This document shows positions 59,589 through 64,000 of a DNA stretch of 64,000 nucleotides, piece after piece. The stretch spans positions 1 through 64,000 of the forward strand of contig NZ_VOBN01000009.1 of the NCBI RefSeq assembly GCF_008370045.1, in the 5' to 3' direction. Under the pieces are notes generated by a model. It made no database searches. It saw only the letters and a program-made list of their open reading frames with translations, and had not been told where the DNA came from. Source of the stretch: Pseudomonas sp. ANT_J12. GTDB taxonomy: Bacteria > Pseudomonadota > Gammaproteobacteria > Pseudomonadales > Pseudomonadaceae. Made by a program: the position numbers and the translations under genes. The number at the start of each line of letters is the position of its first letter. Positions within the stretch are counted from its first letter, which is position 1.

Positions 59589-60380
59589 ATGCTCGTAGAT
59601 TCCCATTGTCACCTTGATCGCCTCGACCTCGCCGCCCATGACGGCTCCCTGGATGCCGCACTCGATGCGGCCCGGCAGCGCGGGGTAGGGCACTTTCTGT
59701 GCATCGGCGTCAGCGTCGATAACGCCGCCGATGTCAAAGCCCTGGCCGAGCGTTATGACGACGTCGATTGTTCGGTCGGCGTGCATCCGCTGGATGTTCA
59801 ACCCGGTGCCGCGCCCGCGCTGGATTGGCTGTTGCAGGAGCTGAATCACCCAAGAGTGGTGGCGATTGGTGAAACCGGCCTGGATTACCACTACGAGCCG
59901 GAAGCCGCCGAGTTGCAGCAGGCATCCTTTCGCCTGCACCTGCAAGCCGCCCAACAAACCGGCAAACCGGTGATCATCCATACCCGTGGTGCCCGCGCTG
60001 ATACGCTGGCGCTGTTGCGCGAAGCCGCGTTGCCCCAGGCCGGCGTGCTGCATTGCTTCACCGAAGACTGGGACATGGCGAAGGCTGCGCTGGACATGGG
60101 TTATTACATTTCCCTGTCCGGGATTGTCACGTTCCGCAATGCCGATGCGTTACGCGATGTCGCGAGCAAAGTGCCGGCCGACCGTTTGCTGGTGGAAACC
60201 GACTCGCCGTACCTGGCACCGATCCCTTATCGCGGCAAACCGAACCTGCCGCAATATGTGCGGGAAGTGGCAGAGTTTCTGGCGATGTTGCGCGGGGAAT
60301 CCTACGAGCGGTTTGCCGAGCAGACGACCGAGAATTTCAAGCGGTTGTTTCCGTTGGCGCACGTCAGGGCATCGGCGTAA
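59589..60380 (+). CDS. TatD-family metal-dependent hydrolase
   Basis: A 263-residue YcfH/TatD-like nuclease. Metal ligands appear in the opening DSHCHLDRLDL (residues 4-14), in the region of IGETGLDYHYEPE near residue 95, in HTRGARAD, and in LLVETDSPYLAPIPYRG near residue 200. The family has 3'-5' exonuclease activity on DNA. It is the last gene of the fab-to-tatD series; the minus-strand sRNA terminator is downstream. Confidence 0.94.
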   Translation: MLVDSHCHLDRLDLAAHDGSLDAALDAARQRGVGHFLCIGVSVDNAADVKALAERYDDVDCSVGVHPLDVQPGAAPALDWLLQELNHPRVVAIGETGLDYHYEPEAAELQQASFRLHLQAAQQTGKPVIIHTRGARADTLALLREAALPQAGVLHCFTEDWDMAKAALDMGYYISLSGIVTFRNADALRDVASKVPADRLLVETDSPYLAPIPYRGKPNLPQYVREVAEFLAMLRGESYERFAEQTTENFKRLFPLAHVRASA

Positions 60381-60441
60381 CGCCGGTAACGATCGCAGCC
60401 TTCGGCAGCTCCTGCGCGGCGATGCCCACTGAATCGCAGGC

Positions 60442-60559
60442 AAAAAAAACCCGGGTTCTGGGGGGTGAATCCGGGTTAAGACCATTAGGAGTAAAACAAA
60501 GGCACGCGGTCCGTTGGTACCTATATCGACGCGGCACTTGGGGGAGATGCCCCGCCGAC
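60442..60559 (-). ncRNA. rgsA: RgsA/P16 small regulatory RNA
   Basis: On the minus strand an intrinsic terminator (stem AACCCGG/CCGGGTT, 8 T residues ending near 60442) closes a non-coding transcript; no minus-strand gene feeds it. A CAATACTT -10-like element (60572-60565), close to the RpoS consensus, predicts a start near 60559 and an RNA of about 118 nt. It has a GGGGCATCTCCCC hairpin near its 5' end. RgsA (P16), an RpoS-dependent sRNA of about 120 nt in the Gac network, lies at this spot beside tatD (PA2959) in P. aeruginosa. The identification rests on position, length and memory of the sequence. Confidence 0.75.
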
Positions 60560-60564
60560 AGTTC

Positions 60565-60572
60565 AAGTATTG
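60565..60572 (-). promoter_or_regulatory. Putative RpoS-type -10 of rgsA
   Basis: CAATACTT on the minus strand, six to seven bases before the predicted sRNA start. No clear -35 is seen, as expected for many RpoS promoters. Confidence 0.5.
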
Positions 60573-60674
60573 ATCAGTATTGCGCCGAGTCCAGTTTAGC
60601 GGCCCCGGTTTTTAAACAATTTTGGAATACGGGCGCTTCGGAAGAGTTCTCATCAACCGGGGACCGTGCATGAA

Positions 60675-60755
60675 ATGATCAAGAAACGCAGATATGGTCG
60701 GATGATCCGTGCATTTTGGCGCAAGTTAGGCATAATACGCGGCTTCGAATTTTGA
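60675..60755 (+). CDS. Candidate 26-residue basic small protein
   Basis: An ORF of 26 codons beginning MIKKRRYGRMIRAFWR and ending IIRGFEF. Nine of 26 residues are Lys or Arg, and a GGGGA lies about 11 nt before the ATG. It ends 20 nt before the tetR start codon. I do not recognise it. It may be a coding leader for tetR or a chance ORF; the basic, amphipathic character is unusual for random DNA of this composition. Confidence 0.3.
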   Translation: MIKKRRYGRMIRAFWRKLGIIRGFEF

Positions 60756-60774
60756 CCCCTACAGACCTTTTCTT

Positions 60775-61413
60775 ATGCATAAAGAACCTCGTAAGGTCCG
60801 TGAGTTTCGTCGCCGCGAGCAAGAAATTCTCGATACCGCGCTCAAGCTGTTCCTCGAACTGGGTGAAGACAGTGTCACCGTCGAGATGATTGCTGATGCC
60901 GTCGGTATCGGCAAAGGCACGATCTACAAGCACTTCAAATCCAAGGCCGAGATCTATCTGCGCCTGATGCTCGATTACGAGCGCGATTTGAATGAGCTGT
61001 TGCATTCGGCCGATGTCGACAAGGACAAGGAAGCCCTGTCCCGGGCCTACTTCGAATTCCGCATGCGCGACCCGCAGCGCTATCGCTTGTTCGATCGCCT
61101 GGAAGAAAAGGTGGTCAAGGGCAACCAGGTGCCGGAGATGGTCGAGGAGCTGCACAAGATCCGTGCCTCGAACTTCGAACGCCTGACCCTGCTGATCAAG
61201 GGTCGGATCAGCGAAGGCAAGCTCGAAGACGTGCCGCCGTACTTCCACTACTGCGCGTCCTGGGCGCTGGTGCATGGCGCTGTGGCGCTGTATCACTCGC
61301 CGTTCTGGAGCAATGTGCTGGAAGATCAGGAAGGCTTCTTCCAGTTCCTGATGGACATCGGCGTGCGCATGGGCAACAAACGCAAGCGCGACACCGACAC
61401 CCCAAGCAGCTGA
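60775..61413 (+). CDS. TetR-family transcriptional regulator
   Basis: A 212-residue TetR repressor. The helix-turn-helix reads VTVEMIADAVGIGKGTIYKHFKSK (residues 35-60); the C-terminal ligand domain is not distinctive. It corresponds in place to P. aeruginosa PA2957. It stands between rgsA and moaA. Its target is unknown; the large palindrome before moaA is one possible site. Confidence 0.92.
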   Translation: MHKEPRKVREFRRREQEILDTALKLFLELGEDSVTVEMIADAVGIGKGTIYKHFKSKAEIYLRLMLDYERDLNELLHSADVDKDKEALSRAYFEFRMRDPQRYRLFDRLEEKVVKGNQVPEMVEELHKIRASNFERLTLLIKGRISEGKLEDVPPYFHYCASWALVHGAVALYHSPFWSNVLEDQEGFFQFLMDIGVRMGNKRKRDTDTPSS

Positions 61414-61470
61414 GCCATTCAGCTGCCTGATGGCGCCATTATTTCGCTACATGGCGCCGTACCGCAGGAA

Positions 61471-61476
61471 TATACT
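61471..61476 (+). promoter_or_regulatory. Possible -10 of the moaA-like gene
   Basis: TATACT with no good -35. The start it predicts (about 61483) would place the following hairpin exactly at the 5' end of the mRNA. Confidence 0.35.
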
Positions 61477-61483
61477 CAGGCTT

Positions 61484-61528
61484 GGGACTTGCTAAAACTT
61501 GATTTGTGAGTCAAGTTTTAGCGGTCCC
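61484..61528 (+). promoter_or_regulatory. Large stem-loop in the moaA leader
   Basis: Perfect 12-bp arms GCTAAAACTTGA/TCAAGTTTTAGC with an 8-nt loop, extended by GGGAC/GTCCC across a small internal loop. There is no T-run after it, so it is not a terminator. It could be an mRNA 5' stabiliser, a regulatory leader or a double operator. Confidence 0.7.
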
Positions 61529-61553
61529 GAAACTTCTTCCGCCGGAGTGATCC

Positions 61554-62522
61554 ATGATCGTTGACCGTCAAGGCAGGCGTTTTCGCAATTTGCGGATCAG
61601 CCTGACCTCCGCCTGCAATTACGCGTGTACCTACTGCGTGCCTAACGGCAAGCGGCTGGTGGCTGCGCAGGATGAATTGTCGGCCGAGGCCATGGCGCGC
61701 GGTGTGGCGTATCTGATCGAGGCCGCCGGCATCGAGCGGTTGCGTATTACCGGTGGCGAGCCGCTGGTCAGTCCCAAACTCGAAGCCTTCATGAGCGCCG
61801 TCGGCCAGATGGGGCTTGAAGACATCAGCCTGACCACCAATGGTCAGCTGCTGGCGAAAAAACTGCCGCTGCTGGTGGATGCCGGCATCCGGCGCATCAA
61901 CGTTTCCCTCGATACCCTCGACGCCAGTGCGTTTCGCAGCATTGCCCGTGGTGGCGACCTGGCGACTGTGCTCGATGGTATGGACCAGGCCTCGGCGGCC
62001 GGGATGAAGATCAAGGTCAACATGGTGCCGTTACGCGGGCAGAACCTCGACCAGGTGATGCCGCTGCTCGATTACTGTCTGGAGCGTGGCTATGAGCTGC
62101 GTTTTATCGAGCTGATGCGCATGGGCCACCTGGCCAGCGACAACAATGCCTTTTTGCAGCAGTTCGTCAGCCTTCAGCAGTTGCTGAGCCTGATCGGCGA
62201 GCGTCATGAATACCTGCAAGCCGACGCGCCGGTGGATGCCACGGCGGTGCGCTACGAAATTCCGGGGCAGGGCTACTTTGGCGTGATCGCCAACGAAAGC
62301 GTGCCGTTCTGCCGGACGTGTTCGCGGCTGCGGCTGTCGTCGACCGGTTGGCTGCATGGTTGCCTGTCGTCGAGCAATCGCCACTATGTCGGCGACTTGC
62401 TGGATAAGCCGCGTCATCAGGCGTTGCCGGCGTTGCAGCGGCTGTTGGTGAAAGCCCTGGGGGACAAGCAGGAAGTGGCGTTCTCCGGTGGTGCGACCAT
62501 CATGAAGATTATCGGCGGCTGA
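61554..62522 (+). CDS. moaA: MoaA-like GTP 3',8-cyclase
   Basis: A 322-residue radical SAM protein of the first step of molybdenum cofactor synthesis. The N-terminal cluster motif CNYACTYC (residues 21-28), SAM-binding TGGEPL near 66, the C-terminal cluster cysteines in CRTCSRLRLSSTGWLHGC near 258-275, and the terminal IIGG all fit MoaA. It is shorter by a few residues than E. coli MoaA (329) and stands alone, without moaB-E genes nearby, so it may be a second copy. A GGAG-type site lies 5 nt before the ATG. Confidence 0.92.
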   Translation: MIVDRQGRRFRNLRISLTSACNYACTYCVPNGKRLVAAQDELSAEAMARGVAYLIEAAGIERLRITGGEPLVSPKLEAFMSAVGQMGLEDISLTTNGQLLAKKLPLLVDAGIRRINVSLDTLDASAFRSIARGGDLATVLDGMDQASAAGMKIKVNMVPLRGQNLDQVMPLLDYCLERGYELRFIELMRMGHLASDNNAFLQQFVSLQQLLSLIGERHEYLQADAPVDATAVRYEIPGQGYFGVIANESVPFCRTCSRLRLSSTGWLHGCLSSSNRHYVGDLLDKPRHQALPALQRLLVKALGDKQEVAFSGGATIMKIIGG

Positions 62523-62532
62523 CAGGGCCTTT

Positions 62533-62668
62533 GTGGCGAGGGGCCTTGCCCCCGTTGGGTCGCGAAGCGGCCCCAAAACATTCCCCTGCGTTGTGCCAGT
62601 AAAAACGGCATTCTCCGATTTCACGACGGCTGCGCAGCCGAATGGGGGCAAGCCCCCTCGCCACAGTC
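62533..62668. repeat. Inverted REP-like pair (GTGGCGAGGGGCC type)
   Basis: Left TGTGGCGAGGGGCCTTGCCC and right GGGGGCAAGCCCCCTCGCCA face each other around about 90 bp. This class differs from the main REP family and matches the hairpin at 2306-2339. Confidence 0.85.
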
Positions 62669-62770
62669 TGTGTTTCCAAACTCGAATTATCGATAGACCC
62701 AAGGACTGGCGCGGAAGCTGCATCCAACGCCCATTCGCCGGTTTTCCGTCACCGGCTTCTGGAGGGTAGG

Positions 62771-63376
62771 ATGCGTAGCCTGGTTTTGCTGCTGGCCGTT
62801 ATGGCGCTTGGTGGCTGCATGAATGTCAGCGACATGGGCGAAGGTGTTCGCTACCACATGAGCGACGCGGGGCTGCTGGATCACAGCAATAGTCAGCGCG
62901 TGAACAACTTCCGCATTCAGCCGGACTCCTTCATCTACATCGCCCAAGGTGCTTTCGCGCCGCCGGGCAGCGCTTATCCGCGCCCGAACGTGGTGGCTGA
63001 AACCGCCTTCGACGGCTTTATCGAATACTTCCCGATGGTCCGCCGCGCCCGTGCGCCGGAAGGGCTCGATGCCGCCATGGGCGAAGCCCGGGCCGCCGGT
63101 GCGCATTACCTGCTGTACACGCGGTTTGCCAAGGCTGATGACCGCATCGGCAACTCGGACGAATGGCTCGACCAGGAAGCCGTGGATCGCCTCGGCATCG
63201 ACAGCGGCGTGATTCAGATCATGTTGATCGAGACCAGCACCCAGTATTTGATCGATACTGCACGGATCAAGAGTCGTGGCGGTTTACTGACGTTCCACGA
63301 CACCAAGCCAGAAGACCTGCTGGGCCCGCCGCTGGAGCAATACGCGCGTAGCCTGCTGGGGCTCGGCGAACAGTAA
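62771..63376 (+). CDS. Lipoprotein, DUF4823-like
   Basis: A 201-residue protein with a lipoprotein signal (MRSLVLLLAVMALGGC; lipobox LGGC, Cys 16), so it is anchored to a membrane in the periplasm. The mature domain is similar in my memory to DUF4823, a Pseudomonas-centred family of unknown function. The ribosome binding site GGAGGG is clear. A gene of the same direction follows after 16 nt, so they are probably one operon. Confidence 0.85.
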   Translation: MRSLVLLLAVMALGGCMNVSDMGEGVRYHMSDAGLLDHSNSQRVNNFRIQPDSFIYIAQGAFAPPGSAYPRPNVVAETAFDGFIEYFPMVRRARAPEGLDAAMGEARAAGAHYLLYTRFAKADDRIGNSDEWLDQEAVDRLGIDSGVIQIMLIETSTQYLIDTARIKSRGGLLTFHDTKPEDLLGPPLEQYARSLLGLGEQ

Positions 63377-63392
63377 TTCCAAGGAGAACGCC

Positions 63393-63953
63393 ATGAGTGG
63401 CCCGCAAAAAGCCAACGACCTGCTGGGGCAAATCCCGAAGACCAAAGGCTTGCCACCGGTCCACCTGTGGAACCCCGACTTCTGCGGCGACATCGACATG
63501 CGCATCGCCCGGGACGGCACCTGGTATTACCTGGGCACGCCGATCGGGCGCAAGCCGATGGTCAAGCTGTTCTCGACCATCATCCGCCGCGACGGCGATG
63601 ACTACTTCCTGATTACCCCGGTCGAGAAAGTCGGCATCAAAGTCGACGACGCTCCGTTCGTGGCGATTGCCGTGGACGTCGAAGACGAGGGCGAAGCTCA
63701 GGTGTTGCGCTTCACCACCAATGTCGATGAGACGGCCGAGGCAGGCGCCGAACACCCGATGCGCGTGGTGATTGATCCCGTGACCCAGGAACCGGCGCCC
63801 TACGTGCACGTGCGGACCAACCTTGAAGCGCTGATCCATCGCAACGTGTTCTACCAATTGGTCGAGCTGGCGGTGAGCCGCGAAATCGACGGCCAGCGCT
63901 GGTTGGGCGTGTGGAGTGGTGGTGAGTTCTTCCCGATCGGGCTTGAGCCCTAA
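63393..63953 (+). CDS. DUF1285 domain protein
   Basis: A 186-residue cytoplasmic protein of the DUF1285 family: conserved HLWNPDFCGDIDMRIARDGTW near residue 25, LIRR-like IIRRDGDDYFLITPVEK near 65, and a C-terminal GVWSGGEFFPIG. The function is unknown. AAGGAG lies 7 nt before the ATG. It is downstream of the lipoprotein gene. Confidence 0.93.
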   Translation: MSGPQKANDLLGQIPKTKGLPPVHLWNPDFCGDIDMRIARDGTWYYLGTPIGRKPMVKLFSTIIRRDGDDYFLITPVEKVGIKVDDAPFVAIAVDVEDEGEAQVLRFTTNVDETAEAGAEHPMRVVIDPVTQEPAPYVHVRTNLEALIHRNVFYQLVELAVSREIDGQRWLGVWSGGEFFPIGLEP

Positions 63954-63964
63954 GCAAATCCAAA

Positions 63965-63992
63965 TGTGGGAGCGGGCTTGCTCGCGAAGGCG
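63965..63992. repeat. REP copy at the right edge
   Basis: GTGGGAGCGGGCTTGCTCGC followed by GAAGGCG, a variant REP; it continues toward the window end. Confidence 0.85.
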
Positions 63993-64000
63993 TCGTGTCA

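Larger units (their letters stand above)
60381..60774. other. tatD-tetR intergenic region
   Basis: Holds a short copy of GATCGCAGCCTTCGGCAGC (60391-60409, minus orientation of the family), the RgsA sRNA on the minus strand, and a candidate 26-codon ORF. A CATAAT hexamer near 60730 may be part of the tetR promoter, but the -35 is unclear. Confidence 0.65.

Noticed and set aside
61414..61483. 21-codon ORF (MAPLFRYMAPYRR...) before moaA
   Set aside because: No ribosome binding site; it overlaps the presumed promoter.

Overview
The window is chromosomal DNA of a fluorescent Pseudomonas (P. fluorescens-type lineage). This rests on high GC, dense REP palindromes of the GTAGGAGCGAGGCTTGCCCGCGAAGG type, and gene blocks whose order matches the P. 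aeruginosa core map as I remember it (PA2811-PA2817, the tRNA-Glu/Gly cluster, PA2957-PA2985). It carries no phage, insertion sequence, CRISPR array, plasmid function or obvious genomic island. Most of it is core genome, with short accessory stretches between the core blocks.

Region 1 (1-15.8 kb): an acyl-CoA ligase, a thioesterase and two alpha/beta hydrolases; a remnant of a glutathione S-transferase gene fused to the front of a DUF4892 gene; an AI-2E family transporter; an EF-hand protein; an OmpR/EnvZ-like two-component pair; pyrF; divergent MDR and SDR oxidoreductases; a MocR regulator; and a chemoreceptor. Region 2 (15.8-18.6 kb): an intergenic repeat block ending in ten head-to-tail 69-bp units, a membrane-anchored hypothetical protein, and a twice-repeated tRNA-Glu/tRNA-Gly cassette with a strong promoter. 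Region 3 (18.6-30.3 kb): an M20 peptidase; a LysE exporter, 2OG-Fe(II) oxygenase and AlaX-like editing protein divergent from a LysR regulator; a PA2817-type protein; fadE; a transglutaminase-like protein; a GST; and the YadGH-type ABC exporter.

Region 4 (30.4-38 kb): DUF2062, comEC, exbB-exbD, lpxK, a Trm112-like protein, kdsB, a low-molecular-weight phosphatase and murB, mostly with overlapping start and stop codons, serving the envelope and LPS/peptidoglycan synthesis. Region 5 (38-42.8 kb): a four-gene molybdenum hydroxylase operon (two IorAB-like subunits plus XdhC and MocA maturation factors) between murB and rne, bordered by palindromic repeats. Region 6 (42.8-60.4 kb): rne, then the rluC-HAD-sppA group, maf, and the fatty-acid/cell-division supercluster yceD-rpmF-plsX-fabD-fabG-acpP-fabF-pabC-mltG-tmk-holB-pilZ-tatD. 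Region 7 (60.4-64 kb): a minus-strand sRNA that I identify as RgsA/P16, a TetR regulator, a MoaA homologue, a lipoprotein and a DUF1285 protein.

The most useful non-obvious observations are: the RgsA sRNA; a 33-codon small ORF with an excellent ribosome binding site between rne and rluC; a 26-codon basic ORF before tetR; the 69-bp array; a large stem-loop at the predicted 5' end of the moaA transcript; a consensus promoter that leaves yceD almost leaderless; and several perfect inverted repeats upstream of pyrF, the SDR/MDR pair, acpP and the molybdenum hydroxylase operon. I did not find a clear new multi-gene system. The best candidate for unexplained biology is the LysR/AlaX/oxygenase/LysE group.
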